Assembly: GCF_013624435.2 (NCBI RefSeq)
Contig: NZ_CP061768.1
Coordinates: forward strand, 3,190,001 to 3,254,000
Length of the DNA: 64,000 nt
Reading direction: 5' to 3'
Origin: Nocardioides campestrisoli
GTDB lineage: Bacteria; Actinomycetota; Actinomycetes; Propionibacteriales; Nocardioidaceae
The position numbers and the translations under genes were made by a program. The notes beneath the pieces were generated by a model that ran no database searches, was not told the origin of the DNA, and saw nothing but the letters and a program-made list of their open reading frames with translations. Below, piece after piece: positions 54,901 to 63,063 of the stretch (position 1 is its first letter; each line of letters starts with the position of its first letter).

Positions 54901-55223
54901 AGCTGGAGGGCCCCGGGCTCGATGGGCGCGAGGCGTCCCGAGCGACCGTTGACGCCGATCACCGCGGCACCGTCCTGCAGCACGTCCAGATCCGCGTCCT
55001 GCTCCGTGGGCACGGCGCCGTCGAGCTTGCCGATGGGCTTGTTCTGGCGGCCGTAGTAGCCCTTGTCGGACTTGGTGACCCAGATGCCGCCGTCGTTGAG
55101 CTCGGTGCGGTGCGAGCGGTAGCCGTCGGCCGAGACGGCGTAGACCAGGACTGCTCCGGCCGCCACCACGAGGGCCGTGTTCGACGCGATGGCCGCCCGG
55201 TGGCGCCGCAGGAACCCGCGCAT
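48984..55223 (-). CDS. Giant membrane-anchored Ig-like / fibronectin-III protein
   Basis: The 2079-residue protein starts at ATG 55223 behind GGAGAG. Residues 1-10 are basic, and 12-30 form a TM anchor. A beta-propeller-like region spans about 40-375, followed by a Lys/Gln/Asp linker (376-400). Tandem Ig/cadherin-like repeats run about 400-1490, with ANDVDPAG-type loops recurring as DNDAAP, ANDVDP, DNDFSP and ANDEIG. Three FN3 domains start near 1494, 1584 and 1672, and a fourth beta domain near 1774. A Cys-bearing C-terminal domain (CSDAEGSTNPCGG) ends the protein. No LPXTG motif is present. It should reach out from the membrane into the wall. Binding target unknown; the likely substrate of the MoxR system. 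Confidence 0.92.
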   Translation of the reverse strand: MRGFLRRHRAAIASNTALVVAAGAVLVYAVSADGYRSHRTELNDGGIWVTKSDKGYYGRQNKPIGKLDGAVPTEQDADLDVLQDGAAVIGVNGRSGRLAPIEPGALQLDEGASASLVPGASVTMAGGTLAAVDPKSGTTWAVRYDPQLGGPVAGGLDQQSEPLTEVGEGAALTVTESGALVVSSTEERELVTWRPAADSTMELTEAGTEELPEAAGAPTAMTAVGENVVTLDRAAGTLWVRGGASASVPAGAVLQRPGPAAGSVLVAHESGLVGVDLETGEVATLVDAVSGSPTAPVRLGACTFAAWSGGVGQYASACGGGEHTVSQLDEKGATTNLVFRVNRDQIVLNDVETGSVWDVDADRPLRIDNWEAFTDTKKVEKQQKDDEQQSTGDRRPPQAKPDDFGARAGRTSVLYPLDNDAAPEGRLLAIQGVDQPNMRGARVAISPDRQTLQLTLPQEARGQVSFDYYIDDGRNLKDQATVTVAVRGGQENEAPSLREGYEPRQWRVPAGGSLELPVLPDWRDPRDSDPLMLESARVLSGPPGAVARATTNGRLRVKASGEGGEVQVEYAVSDGLSVPVRRTVGVTVQDKFDQETHPGIAEPDVVSGQVGKPIVIRPLANDLPGSDPGSPNAQLELGGRIPDQAGAKVRTEVNTGLVRVDAAKAGTYLLDYQAAYGNARLARGKIRVDVRPPPKNPEDPVATPDTLTLYGQSSATVDVLANDVDPAGGILVVQDARPDREDQLEVAVVEGRWLKISATQGTLAPSSQVVRYTISNGAVSGVRGEVLVTQRPRPEDNTPVTGPDRVVVRSGQVVAHPVLDNDFSPSGDRLELVASTGEAAGGLEVEAPQDYRGDVGAAYVSGRLIRYVAPAGIEERETFVVPYVAQNSTGETGSGELTVVVVPDDETNNPPEAPALEGRVFAGDTVRLTLPGSGADPDGDPVTITGISAAPRLGRVTESGANSLRYLAFPRSSGTDEFTYTVMDSRGAESTGVVRVAVVPAGLPQPPVAVADSLVVAPGGEARVDVLANDEIGRAKRVTLDLVDPPEGVRLESEIGPLVVPAPASAEADTVEVVYSLSNGLASSLAQVRVEAEDGYNNPPVVQDAFGRAGASDAVKVDLLAGDRERAAAYDPDGPADELRVTRIFAPEDSYQLEGNTVTVTRAEAPMVVPFQVEDADGGVASASLYVPPAAGSRPFVKDGALIEIESGGSTTFSLADHLANPGGGTLQLTGPQQVWTSPRSATSARGTSADQVELTARDDFRGPAAVTVEVMTVEDGEESDPTVLSIPVQVGSDRPEIDCPDSPIDVAASDSVVIDVISVCTVTPVVPGDEYTLAYTVDWADRVEGMGLSADGPLLDVSAAGGVRAGTQAALSVRAANSEPALLRVQVVKAPSPSLLSFSVPDMKPGDSREVNLSRYLRPGVSDADPTILGVRRISGSSVNASSSGPVLRLSAPRNAEGRTELEVEMSDVSTGNPGPERRVTARVGIEVLDTPTTPGPPVAMSIKDRSVKLSWRPSQPRGSRIDHYEVRVVNGPARSQRFRTNGGTFRVPENGKRYSFQVRAHNKSGYSDWSDRSLSAVIDKAPSRVPWIRAEDPGDGTLMLRWGQPRSMASDIQTYYISWRDGSTEVQGSGRSKLISGLDNNSQYDFTIRARNATGISEPRVSGLFQSVGTPASPKGLTLRDLQTGERETALRLDWNGTLPEGPGPTTYTVRATVAGQTVTLPECRQIEATTCRHAGIPYDGRVWSYTVVAQNAPGKTSSPGSPEQFAAVGVPEGWGNWTWDATGVDNQIRLGYQVPLPRGAQSNVTVLVNGVPAGPPTQERGVRSRTVTLPSNTTTHKVVLQLCNEQDKCSTSNPQDAQSYGPLTNEMVRVTPSVVGDSVQWAVQGNSNGNPGKLAIVVYDTSEFDPRVVEQRTVDLGGYGAGQFDYQLPPVKIGWRGASRIDVTLFDDAPGGRGEGSATGTAATPDPPPPSIRIYKVECSDAEGSTNPCGGTGVTQCTGQGCGFVAVEITGFLTPYDCSVMRPGLFDPDIVHTFSRQGNINERTPYFFRSGKVMVECRTTDQGDRVRQEAYVETTW

Positions 55224-55282
55224 CGTCTTGCTCTCCCCCCGGATTTCGTGCGACCACGTGCTGTGGTGCGTGAGAGTACGCG

Positions 55283-55307
55283 ATGGAGGCACCCTCGGTG
55301 CCATCAT
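55283..55307. promoter_or_regulatory. Palindrome between divergent giant-protein and FHA operons
   Basis: The core is GGCACC-CTC-GGTGCC (55288-55302). Flanking bases ATG/CAT (55283-55285 and 55305-55307) extend the symmetry to 25 bp with two mismatched pairs. It lies 60 bp from the giant-protein ATG and 65 bp from the FHA ATG. An operator for both arms is inferred. Confidence 0.5.
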
Positions 55308-55371
55308 GGACGCATCACGGGCCGGCAGACGCCGGTCCGTCAGAATGTCCGGGCGAAGGAGGGAGCGGAGC

Positions 55372-56508
55372 ATGGACGTGGAGACCCGCTACGTCCCGGG
55401 GGATCACCTGCTGATCGGCGACGCAGGTCGCTGGCTGCTCCTGACCGACCCCGCGGACGAGAAGGTCGTCGAGGACCTCTGGACCGCGCTCACCTCGAGC
55501 GACCCGGTCCGCCGGGTGCTCGCGGTCGTCGACGGCGCCTTCCCCACCGGAGTCCCGGGCCTGGCCCTGGTCGCCGGCAGCGCTCGCGCGCAGCAGGCCG
55601 TCCGCGGCACCGGCCGCGTCGAGCAGGAGGGCGCGCTGGTCCGGCTCGCCCTGGCCGACCCGGTCCCCGGTCCGTCCCGGCGGCTGGCCGGCGGAGTCGT
55701 CTCCGCCTCCTCGGTCGCGGTCCCCCGCTCGGTGGAGTCCTCGGACGGCGCCCTGATCGACGGGGTTCCGGCCGCCATCCTCGCCGCCAAGGGTCCCGAC
55801 GGCCCTCCCCCACCTCGCCCACGCCCGCGCCGCCCCGACACCGCCGACTCCACGGCCCGGGAGACCACCGAGCCCGACCCCGAGCTCGTCGCCGCGCTGG
55901 CGGGCACCCCCGAGCCGGCGGAGCAGGACCAGCACGAGGAGCACGGCCAGGACGAGCACCAGGACCACGACGGGTCGACCGTCTTCCGGCCCGACCACCT
56001 GGTGGCAGCCACTCCTGCCGACACGGTGGACGCCGTCTGGTGCCCGTCCGGGCACCTCACCGCGCCCACGCAGCCGCTGTGCCGGATCTGCCGCAGCCAG
56101 GTGGCCCCGCAGCATCCGCAGCGCGTCCCGCGCCCGGTCCTCGGCGGGCTCCGGCTCGCGACCGGCGAGGTGGTCCCCCTCGACCGACCCGTGGTGCTGG
56201 GTCGTCGCCCGCAGCCGCTGCCCAGCGTCGGGGAGTGGCCGCACCTGGTGACGGTCCCGTCCGAGCACGGCTTCGTCTCCCGGATGCACCTGCACCTGAG
56301 CCTGGACGGGTGGAAGGTCGTCGTCCGCGACCTCGGCTCCCGGGGCGGGACGACCCTGACCGCGCCGGGCCAGGCGCCGGTCCGGCTGGCCGGCGAGCGG
56401 CCCTACGTCCTGGAGCCCGGACACGTGCTCACCCTCGCCGACACCTACGAGGTGCGTTACGAGGTCGGTCCCGAGGTCGGCGCCGAGACGGGGGGACGGA
56501 GCTCGTGA
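55372..56508 (+). CDS. FHA-domain protein with Cys/His knuckle
   Basis: The 378-residue protein has ATG 55372 behind AGGAGG at 9 nt. An N-terminal region of about 120 residues resembles the beta-sheet start of FHA/phosphatase-like proteins in these clusters. A Pro-rich linker and a His/Asp/Glu-rich stretch (EQDQHEEHGQDEHQDHD) follow, then a C/H knuckle CPSGHLTAPTQPLCRIC. The C-terminal FHA domain (about 270-370) has VVLGRRPQPL, SRMHLHLSL and GGTTL, the phosphothreonine-binding loops. It overlaps the kinase start (GTGA), so it is its probable reader. Confidence 0.9.
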   Translation: MDVETRYVPGDHLLIGDAGRWLLLTDPADEKVVEDLWTALTSSDPVRRVLAVVDGAFPTGVPGLALVAGSARAQQAVRGTGRVEQEGALVRLALADPVPGPSRRLAGGVVSASSVAVPRSVESSDGALIDGVPAAILAAKGPDGPPPPRPRPRRPDTADSTARETTEPDPELVAALAGTPEPAEQDQHEEHGQDEHQDHDGSTVFRPDHLVAATPADTVDAVWCPSGHLTAPTQPLCRICRSQVAPQHPQRVPRPVLGGLRLATGEVVPLDRPVVLGRRPQPLPSVGEWPHLVTVPSEHGFVSRMHLHLSLDGWKVVVRDLGSRGGTTLTAPGQAPVRLAGERPYVLEPGHVLTLADTYEVRYEVGPEVGAETGGRSS

Positions 56509-57914
56509 GCGCCCCCCACATCCCCGGCTTCACCTTCGTCGAGCACCTCGGCAGCGGCGGGTTCGCGGACGTCTTCCTCTACGAGCAGGCCTGGCCCCGT
56601 CAGCGCGTGGCGGTCAAGGTCGTGCGCCCCGACGTCCCGCTGACGGACCGGGAGAAGTCCCTGTTCGCCGCCGAGGCCAACGCCATGGCACGGCTGGCGG
56701 ACCACCCCTACATCGTCTCGGTGATCACGGCGGGGATCACCGAGGAGGGCGGTCGTCCCTTCCTGGTGATGCGGTTCTGCCCGCCTCCCGACCTCGGGGT
56801 CCGGGTACGTGCGAACCCGATGCCTCCGGTCGAGGCGGTCGCGACCGGGATCAAGCTGGCCAGTGCGATCGAGACCGCGCACCGCTCCGGGATCCTGCAC
56901 CGCGACATCAAGCCCAGCAACGTGCTGGTGACCACCTACCACGAGCCTGCGCTCACCGACTTCGGCATCGCCGGCCGGATCCAGGACGTGGAGGGCGACC
57001 ACGACGTCCGGATCTCCTACCCCTGGTCCCCGCCGGAGATGCTGGACGGACGCTCCAACGGCACCGTCGCCTCCGACGTGTACTCCCTGGGCGCCACCAT
57101 CTGGCACCTGCTGGTGGGCCGGTCGCCGTTCTCGGTGCCCAACGGAGACAACTCCACCCGGGCGCTGAGCGCGCGCATCCTGCACGCGGCCCCGCCGGCC
57201 ACCCAGCGCCCGGACGTCCCGCCGGCGCTGGACCGGCTGCTCCAGCAGTGCCTGGCGAAGAACCCCGACCACCGGCCACGGACCGCGCTGGACCTCGCGC
57301 GCGCCCTCCAGCGGATCGAGGCGGACGCAGGGTTCCCGCGGACCGCGGTGGCGGTCGAGGGCGACCGGTCGGACGCCGCGGTGGCAAAGCCCGAGCCCAC
57401 GCGGCCGCCGGTCGAGGACCACACGGTGATGAAGCCGGTCACCGTGGTCACGCCGGTGCGGCCGCCCGCCCCGGCCGTCACCGCCGCCGCCGCCGCCGAG
57501 CCCGAGTCGGCGACCGGCTCCAGCCGCTCCCCCGTCGTGTGGGCGGTCGCCGGAGTCGCCGTCCTGGCCGTCGTCGTGGGCGGGCTCCTCCTCCGCGGGG
57601 ACCGGGGGCCCTCCGAGGCCGACAGGGTCCCTACGGACCCGGCCACCAGCACGCCGTCCCCCGTGCTGCCCGGGGCGCTGGACTCACCTCCCGTCGTGAG
57701 CGGCGACCGGACGCCCGAGGGCGCGCGCTTCACCTGGCGCGCTCCCGACGGCTCGCGGTCAGGCGACACCTGGGTGGTCTACCACGTGGAGAACGACGAG
57801 TTCCTGCGTACCAGCAAGAAGCGGATCGTGCTGCGCACCCAGGACCGCGCCTGCGTGCAGGTGGTCCTCCAGCGCGACGGCGAGGACTCCCCCGCCGGCC
57901 GCGAGTGCGTCTGA
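56505..57914 (+). CDS. Transmembrane Ser/Thr protein kinase
   Basis: The 469-residue protein has kinase domain about 8-275: GSGGFADVF loop, Lys38 (VAVKVV), catalytic HRDIKPSN with Asp134, DFGIAG (152-157), and APE-equivalent SPPE. A linker rich in Pro/Ala is followed by a TM helix (344-363) and an outer domain of about 100 residues with FN3-like strands (RFTWRAPDG; TWVVYHV) and two Cys. All core catalytic residues are present, so it should be active. It is coupled to the FHA gene. It resembles the Pkb2-type kinase of the bifidobacterial PFNA cluster. Confidence 0.94.
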   Translation: MSAPHIPGFTFVEHLGSGGFADVFLYEQAWPRQRVAVKVVRPDVPLTDREKSLFAAEANAMARLADHPYIVSVITAGITEEGGRPFLVMRFCPPPDLGVRVRANPMPPVEAVATGIKLASAIETAHRSGILHRDIKPSNVLVTTYHEPALTDFGIAGRIQDVEGDHDVRISYPWSPPEMLDGRSNGTVASDVYSLGATIWHLLVGRSPFSVPNGDNSTRALSARILHAAPPATQRPDVPPALDRLLQQCLAKNPDHRPRTALDLARALQRIEADAGFPRTAVAVEGDRSDAAVAKPEPTRPPVEDHTVMKPVTVVTPVRPPAPAVTAAAAAEPESATGSSRSPVVWAVAGVAVLAVVVGGLLLRGDRGPSEADRVPTDPATSTPSPVLPGALDSPPVVSGDRTPEGARFTWRAPDGSRSGDTWVVYHVENDEFLRTSKKRIVLRTQDRACVQVVLQRDGEDSPAGRECV

Positions 57915-57917
57915 GCC

Positions 57918-58748
57918 TCAGTCGCGACGTCCGCCGAAGGGGACGCCCAGCTCGCGCAGGCGCTGCTCGCCGCCGTCCAGGGCGGTGAGCACCCACGCGC
58001 CCTCGGGCGTGAGGGTGAAGGTGTGCTCGAAGTGGGCCGCCCAGGAGCCGTCCGACGTGACCACGGTCCACTCGTCGTCGTCCAGGTCGGTCTCCGCGGA
58101 CCCGAGGGTGACCATCGGCTCCACCGCCAGCGCCAGGCCGCGCACCAGCTTGGGACCTCGGCCGGGTCGGCCCACGTTCGGCACGTTGGGCGGCTGGTGC
58201 ATCTGGGTGCCGATGCCGTGGCCGGTGTAGTCCTCGAGGATCCCGTAGTCCCCGCGGGAGCGGACGTACGACTCCACCGCGTGGCCGATGTCGCTGACCC
58301 GGCCACCGAGACGGGCGGCAGCCAGGCCGCGCCACAGGCTCTCCTCGGTGACCTCCATCAGCTCGGCGACCTCGGGGCGGACCTCGCCCACCGCGACGGT
58401 GATCGCGGCGTCGCCGTGCCAGCCGTCGACGATCGCGCCGCAGTCGATCGAGAGCACGTCGCCCGACTCCAGGGTCCGGCCACCCGGGATCCCGTGCACC
58501 ACCTGGTCGTTGACCGAGGCACAGATGGTGGCGGGGAACGGAGGGTGGCTGTAGCCCTTGAAGGAGGGCACTCCCCCGGCCGAGCGGATGTTGTCCTCCG
58601 CGATCGCGTCCAGCTCGCCGGTCGTCAGACCGGGACGGACCGAGGAGCGCAGCAGCTCCAGGGTCTGTCCCACCAGCAGGCCGGCGACGCGCATCTTGTC
58701 GATCTGCTCGGGGGTCTTGATCTCGATCCCGCGGTCTCGGAAGCCCAT
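57918..58748 (-). CDS. map: Methionine aminopeptidase
   Basis: It removes the initiator Met from nascent proteins. The 276-residue protein has metal ligands in SIDCGAIVDGWHGDAAIT (two Asp), GHGIG (His), VEPMVTLG (Glu) and FEHTFTLT (Glu). It lies 10 bp after adk in the standard secY-adk-map order and converges with the kinase gene 3 bp away. A following infA is expected but is displaced. Confidence 0.97.
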   Translation of the reverse strand: MGFRDRGIEIKTPEQIDKMRVAGLLVGQTLELLRSSVRPGLTTGELDAIAEDNIRSAGGVPSFKGYSHPPFPATICASVNDQVVHGIPGGRTLESGDVLSIDCGAIVDGWHGDAAITVAVGEVRPEVAELMEVTEESLWRGLAAARLGGRVSDIGHAVESYVRSRGDYGILEDYTGHGIGTQMHQPPNVPNVGRPGRGPKLVRGLALAVEPMVTLGSAETDLDDDEWTVVTSDGSWAAHFEHTFTLTPEGAWVLTALDGGEQRLRELGVPFGGRRD

Positions 58749-58758
58749 GACGGCAGGA

Positions 58759-59334
58759 TCAGCTCTGGGGCACCCGGTCGAGCGCGGCGAACAGCCGCTC
58801 GGAGACCTCCGCGACCTCGCCCATGCCGTCGACCTCGACGAGCAGCCCGCGCTCGCGGTACACGTCGATCAGCGGAGCCGTCTGCTCGACGTAGATCTCC
58901 TGGCGTCGGCGGATGACGTCCTCGGTGTCGTCGGCACGGCCCTCGACCTGGGCGCGCTGCAGCAGGCGCTGCACGAGCTCCTCGGCGTCGACCGTGAGCA
59001 CCAGCACCGCGTCCAGGCTCTCGTTCAGGGCGGCGAGCATCTGGTCCAGCTCCTCGACCTGCGCGACCGTGCGGGGGTACCCGTCGAGCAGGAAGCCCGG
59101 CAGGGCGTCCTCCTCGCCGAGCCGGTTGCGCACCATCTGGTTCGTGACCTCGTCGGGCACGTACTCCCCGGCGTCCATGTACCGCTTGGCGTCCACGCCC
59201 AGCGGGGTGCCCTCGGAGACGTTCGCGCGGAAGATGTCGCCGGTGGAGATCGCCGGGACACCGAAGTGCTCGGCGATGAACTTCGCCTGGGTGCCCTTGC
59301 CGGCACCGGGCGGGCCCATGATGATCAGACGCAT
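58759..59334 (-). CDS. adk: Adenylate kinase (short type)
   Basis: It interconverts ATP + AMP and 2 ADP. The 191-residue protein has P-loop [10 protein letters not shown] (7-16), AMP site [13 protein letters not shown] and a short lid with no zinc cysteines, as in other actinobacteria. The ATG overlaps the secY stop by one base (TGATG). Confidence 0.97.
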   Translation of the reverse strand: MRLIIMGPPGAGKGTQAKFIAEHFGVPAISTGDIFRANVSEGTPLGVDAKRYMDAGEYVPDEVTNQMVRNRLGEEDALPGFLLDGYPRTVAQVEELDQMLAALNESLDAVLVLTVDAEELVQRLLQRAQVEGRADDTEDVIRRRQEIYVEQTAPLIDVYRERGLLVEVDGMGEVAEVSERLFAALDRVPQS

Positions 59335-60629
59335 CAGCTGAGGAACCCTTCGTAGTTGCGCTGCTGGAGCTGGCTCTCGATCTGCTTCACCGTGTCGAGC
59401 GCGACGCCGACCATGATGAGGATCGAGGTCCCGCCGAACGGGAAGTTCTGGTTGGCCCCGATCAGTGCGAGAGCGATCAGCGGGACCAGCGAGATCAGGC
59501 CGAGGTAGAGGGCGCCGGGGAAGGTGATCCGGGACAGCACGTAGGACAGGTACGTCTCGGTGGGCTTCCCGGCGCGGATCCCGGGGATGAAGCCGCCGTA
59601 CTTCTTCATGTTGTCGGCGACCTCCTCCGGGTTGAAGGTGATCGACACGTAGAAGTACGTGAAGAAGATGATCAGCAGGAAGTACGTGGCCATGTACAGC
59701 GGGTGGTCGCCGGTGACGAAGTACCGGTTGACGAACCGCAGCACCGGGTTGCTGGTGCTCTCGTTGAACTGCACCGCCATCGCCGGCAGGTAGAGCAGCG
59801 AGGAGGCGAAGATGACCGGGATGATGCCGGCCTGGTTCACCTTGAGCGGGATGTACGTCGAGGAGCCGCCGAACATCTTGCGGCCCACCATCCGGCGGGC
59901 GTACTGCACCGGGATCCGGCGCTGGGCCTGCTCGATGAAGATGACGCCGGCCACGATCGAGAGGCCGACCACCATGACGATGGAGAAGGTCACCCAGCCC
60001 TTGGTCTGCTGGACCTGCCACATGGCACCCGGGAAGGTGGCGACGACCTGGGCGAAGATGAGCAGCGACATGCCGTTGCCGATGCCGCGGTCGGTGATGA
60101 GCTCGCCGAGCCACATGATCACCGCGGTGCCCGCGGTCATGGTGATCACCATGATCAGGAAGGTCGCGGTGCTGTCGCTGTGCAGCAGGTCCTCCTGGCA
60201 GCCCTGGATCAGGTTGCCCGAGCGGGCCAGCGCGACGATGCCGGTGGCCTGCAGCAGCGCGAGGCCCAGCGTCAGGTAGCGCGTGTACTGGGTGATCTTG
60301 GTCTGCCCCGCCTGGCCCTCCTTCTTCAGCGTCTCCAGCCGTGGGATGACCACGACGAGCAGCTGCAGGATGATGCTGGCGGTGATGTACGGCATGATCC
60401 CGAGCGCGAAGATCGTCAGCTGGAGCAGCGCGCCGCCCGAGAACATGTTGATCAGGTTGTAGAGCCCCTGGTCCTCCACGTTCGCCAGACAGTTCTGCAC
60501 GTTGGCGACGTTGACGCCTGGCGCGGGGACCTGGGAGCCGAGTCGGAAGAGCGTCAGGATCAGCAGGACGAACAGCAGCTTGCGCCGCAGGTCCGGCGTC
60601 CGGAAAGCATTGGCGAACGCGCCTAGCAC
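59334..60629 (-). CDS. secY: Preprotein translocase channel subunit SecY
   Basis: The 431-residue channel protein has ten membrane helices. It has the plug-region start [17 protein letters not shown] and the family segment [25 protein letters not shown] near the C-terminus. GTG 60629 start with AAGAGGAA upstream. A 213-bp leader separates it from rplO. Confidence 0.97.
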   Translation of the reverse strand: MLGAFANAFRTPDLRRKLLFVLLILTLFRLGSQVPAPGVNVANVQNCLANVEDQGLYNLINMFSGGALLQLTIFALGIMPYITASIILQLLVVVIPRLETLKKEGQAGQTKITQYTRYLTLGLALLQATGIVALARSGNLIQGCQEDLLHSDSTATFLIMVITMTAGTAVIMWLGELITDRGIGNGMSLLIFAQVVATFPGAMWQVQQTKGWVTFSIVMVVGLSIVAGVIFIEQAQRRIPVQYARRMVGRKMFGGSSTYIPLKVNQAGIIPVIFASSLLYLPAMAVQFNESTSNPVLRFVNRYFVTGDHPLYMATYFLLIIFFTYFYVSITFNPEEVADNMKKYGGFIPGIRAGKPTETYLSYVLSRITFPGALYLGLISLVPLIALALIGANQNFPFGGTSILIMVGVALDTVKQIESQLQQRNYEGFLS

Positions 60630-60702
60630 TGGTTCCTCTTTCTCAGCTGGGTCGGAGGGCGGGTCGGGACCCGGCCTCCGGGGAACAGGGTCCGGACGCG
60701 AC

Positions 60703-60721
60703 CGCCGAGCAGCACTCGGCG
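60703..60721 (-). other. Hairpin in the secY leader
   Basis: CGCCGAG-CAGCA-CTCGGCG is a perfect 7-bp stem. It is followed by GTACG-TGT-CGTAC (60721-60733), and CGGGTC-GG-GACCCG lies nearer secY. A possible -10, TAGGCT, is at 60744-60749 on the minus strand. Terminator or attenuator role after rplO is inferred. Confidence 0.4.
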
Positions 60722-60842
60722 TACGTGTCGTACGACCCGGGGAAGCCTAACAGGGCGTTCGGTACCACCCACCACGCGCACAGGGCCCGTCACCGACGTC
60801 CGTGGACGACCGGGACGAGCCCCGTGCTCATACGTGTGCTGT

Positions 60843-61283
60843 TCAGGCCACCGTGGTGGTGCCGCCGGCAGCCTCGATCTTCTGCTTCGCAGAGCCCGAG
60901 AACGCGTTCGCGGTCACCTGGACCGACGACGAGATCTCGCCCTGGCCCAGGACCTTGACCGGGTGGCCCTTGCGGACCGCACCCTTGGCGACCAGGTCCT
61001 CGACGGAGATCGCGCCACCGTCGGGGAAGAGCTCCTGGATCTTGTCGAGGTTGACGACCTGGAACTCGACCTTGAACGGGTTCTTGAACCCCTTCAGCTT
61101 GGGCAGGCGCATGTGGATGGGCATCTGGCCACCCTCGAACGCCACCGGGACCTGGTAGCGAGCCTTGGTGCCCTTCGTACCGCGACCCGACGTCTTGCCC
61201 TTGGACGCCTCACCACGACCCACGCGGGTCTTGGCGGTCTTGGCGCCGGGGGCAGGACGCAGGTGGTGCAGCTTGAGCGTCAT
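60843..61283 (-). CDS. rplO: 50S ribosomal protein L15
   Basis: This assembly protein has 146 residues from ATG 61283 ([20 protein letters not shown]), with the L15 [14 protein letters not shown] loop and [20 protein letters not shown]. It directly follows rpmD, the two being 1 bp apart. Confidence 0.97.
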   Translation of the reverse strand: MTLKLHHLRPAPGAKTAKTRVGRGEASKGKTSGRGTKGTKARYQVPVAFEGGQMPIHMRLPKLKGFKNPFKVEFQVVNLDKIQELFPDGGAISVEDLVAKGAVRKGHPVKVLGQGEISSSVQVTANAFSGSAKQKIEAAGGTTTVA

Positions 61284-61284
61284 C

Positions 61285-61467
61285 TCACTCCACCTCCTCA
61301 ACCGTCACCAGGTGACGGACCGTGTTGACCATGCCCCGGATCTCCGGGCGGTCCTCCTTGACGACGACGTCACCGATCCGCTTGAGACCGAGCGTCCGAA
61401 GCGTCTCGCGCTGGTTGGCCTTGAGACCGACCAGGCCGCGCTTCTGCTGGACCTTCAGCTGAGCCAT
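61285..61467 (-). CDS. rpmD: 50S ribosomal protein L30
   Basis: The 60-residue protein begins [20 protein letters not shown] and ends [14 protein letters not shown], the usual L30 length. ATG overlaps the rpsE stop by one base (TGATG), so the two are coupled. Confidence 0.96.
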   Translation of the reverse strand: MAQLKVQQKRGLVGLKANQRETLRTLGLKRIGDVVVKEDRPEIRGMVNTVRHLVTVEEVE

Positions 61468-62069
61468 CAGGAGGTCACCTCCGCACGAGCCCGCAGGATC
61501 GCCGCCGGGGTGACCTGCTCCACAGTGAGCCCGCGGCGCGCCGCCACGGCCTCGGGCTCCTCCAGCATCTTCAGCGCCTCGACGGTCGCGTGAACGATGT
61601 TGATCTGGTTGGAGGACCCGAGCGACTTGCTCAGGACGTCGTGGATGCCGGCGCACTCGAGCACCGCACGCACCGGGCCACCGGCGATCACACCGGTACC
61701 GGGAGCGGCGGGACGCAGCAGCACGACACCGGCCGCCTTCTCGCCCTGCACCGGGTGCGGGATGGTGCCCTGGATGCGGGGGACCTTGAAGAAGTGCTTC
61801 TTGGCCTCCTCCACGCCCTTGGCGATCGCCGCAGGAACTTCCTTCGCCTTGCCGTAGCCGACGCCGACCAGACCCTCGCCGTCACCGACGATCACCAGGG
61901 CGGTGAAGCTGAAGCGACGACCACCCTTCACGACCTTGGCGACACGGTTGATCGCAACGACGCGCTCGATGTAGGCGGTCTTGTCAGCGCTCTGGTCGCG
62001 ACGACCGTCGCGACCGCGGCCTCCCGACTGGCGCTCGCCACTGCGCTGTCCGCGCTGGGCTCCGCTCAT
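61467..62069 (-). CDS. rpsE: 30S ribosomal protein S5
   Basis: This protein helps proofreading at the decoding site. It has 200 residues from ATG 62069 ([16 protein letters not shown]). A basic N-terminal extension of about 30 residues precedes the core [19 protein letters not shown], with [20 protein letters not shown] and [29 protein letters not shown]. Confidence 0.97.
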   Translation of the reverse strand: MSGAQRGQRSGERQSGGRGRDGRRDQSADKTAYIERVVAINRVAKVVKGGRRFSFTALVIVGDGEGLVGVGYGKAKEVPAAIAKGVEEAKKHFFKVPRIQGTIPHPVQGEKAAGVVLLRPAAPGTGVIAGGPVRAVLECAGIHDVLSKSLGSSNQINIVHATVEALKMLEEPEAVAARRGLTVEQVTPAAILRARAEVTS

Positions 62070-62106
62070 GAGACTTTCCTCTTCTCTCTCTTGCTTGTCC
62101 GTGCGA

Positions 62107-62490
62107 TCAGAAGGCCAGGCCGCCCTCACGGGCGGCGTCTGCCAGGGCCGCGACGCGACCGTGGTACTTGTTGCCGGCGCGGTCGAAGACCACGCCCTCG
62201 ACACCAGCGGCCTTGGCGCGCTGGGCAACCAGCTCACCGACCTTCTTCGCCTTGGCCGTCTTGTCCCCGTCCACGGAGCGCACGTCGGCCTCCATGGTCG
62301 AGGCGTAGGCCAGCGTCTTGCCGACGAGATCGTCGACCACCTGCACGCTGATGTGCTTCGCGGACCGGGTCACCACCAGGCGGGGACGCTCAGGGGTGCC
62401 CGAGATCCGCTTGCGACCGCGCATCTGGCGGCGCAGGCGCGACCGGACACGACCGGCCGTGTGCTTGTTGTTCGACAGCGAGATAGCCAT
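62107..62490 (-). CDS. rplR: 50S ribosomal protein L18
   Basis: This 5S rRNA-binding protein has 127 residues. It contains [20 protein letters not shown], and the end [20 protein letters not shown] matches the family. ATG start 3 bp after rplF. Confidence 0.97.
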   Translation of the reverse strand: MAISLSNNKHTAGRVRSRLRRQMRGRKRISGTPERPRLVVTRSAKHISVQVVDDLVGKTLAYASTMEADVRSVDGDKTAKAKKVGELVAQRAKAAGVEGVVFDRAGNKYHGRVAALADAAREGGLAF

Positions 62491-62493
62491 GAC

Positions 62494-63036
62494 TTACTTA
62501 CCAGCCTTTCCGACCTTGCGGCGGATCTGCTCGCCGGCGTATCGCACGCCCTTGCCCTTGTACGGCTCGGGCTTGCGGAGCTTGCGAATGTTCGCAGCGG
62601 TCTCGCCGACCAGCTGCTTGTCGATCCCGACCACACCGAGCTTGGTGGGGCTCTCGACGGTGAAGGTGATGCCCTCCGGCGCGTCGAGGATGATCGGGTG
62701 CGAGTAGCCGAGCTGGAACTCCAGCTGGGTCGGGCTCTTGGACAGGACGCGGTAACCCACGCCCACGATCTCGAGCTTCTTCTCGTAGCCCTCGGTGACA
62801 CCCACGACCATGTTGTTGATCAGGGTGCGCGTGAGCCCGTGGCGCGAGCGGCTGTCGCGGTGGTCGTCGGGGCGCTTGACCTCGAGCACACCGTCCTCGC
62901 CCTTGTCGACGGTGATCGGGGAGACCACCGTGTGCGACAGGGTGCCCTTGGGGCCCTTGACGGTCACCAGCGCGTCGTCGATCTGCACGTCGACGCCGGA
63001 CGGGACCGTGATCGGGAGCTTGCCAATGCGTGACAT
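62494..63036 (-). CDS. rplF: 50S ribosomal protein L6
   Basis: The 180-residue protein has [25 protein letters not shown]-like strands and the C-terminal [24 protein letters not shown] signature. It stands between rpsH and rplR in standard order. Confidence 0.98.
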   Translation of the reverse strand: MSRIGKLPITVPSGVDVQIDDALVTVKGPKGTLSHTVVSPITVDKGEDGVLEVKRPDDHRDSRSRHGLTRTLINNMVVGVTEGYEKKLEIVGVGYRVLSKSPTQLEFQLGYSHPIILDAPEGITFTVESPTKLGVVGIDKQLVGETAANIRKLRKPEPYKGKGVRYAGEQIRRKVGKAGK

Positions 63037-63063
63037 TGCTTGTGTCCTCCTTCGGTCTCGTCG

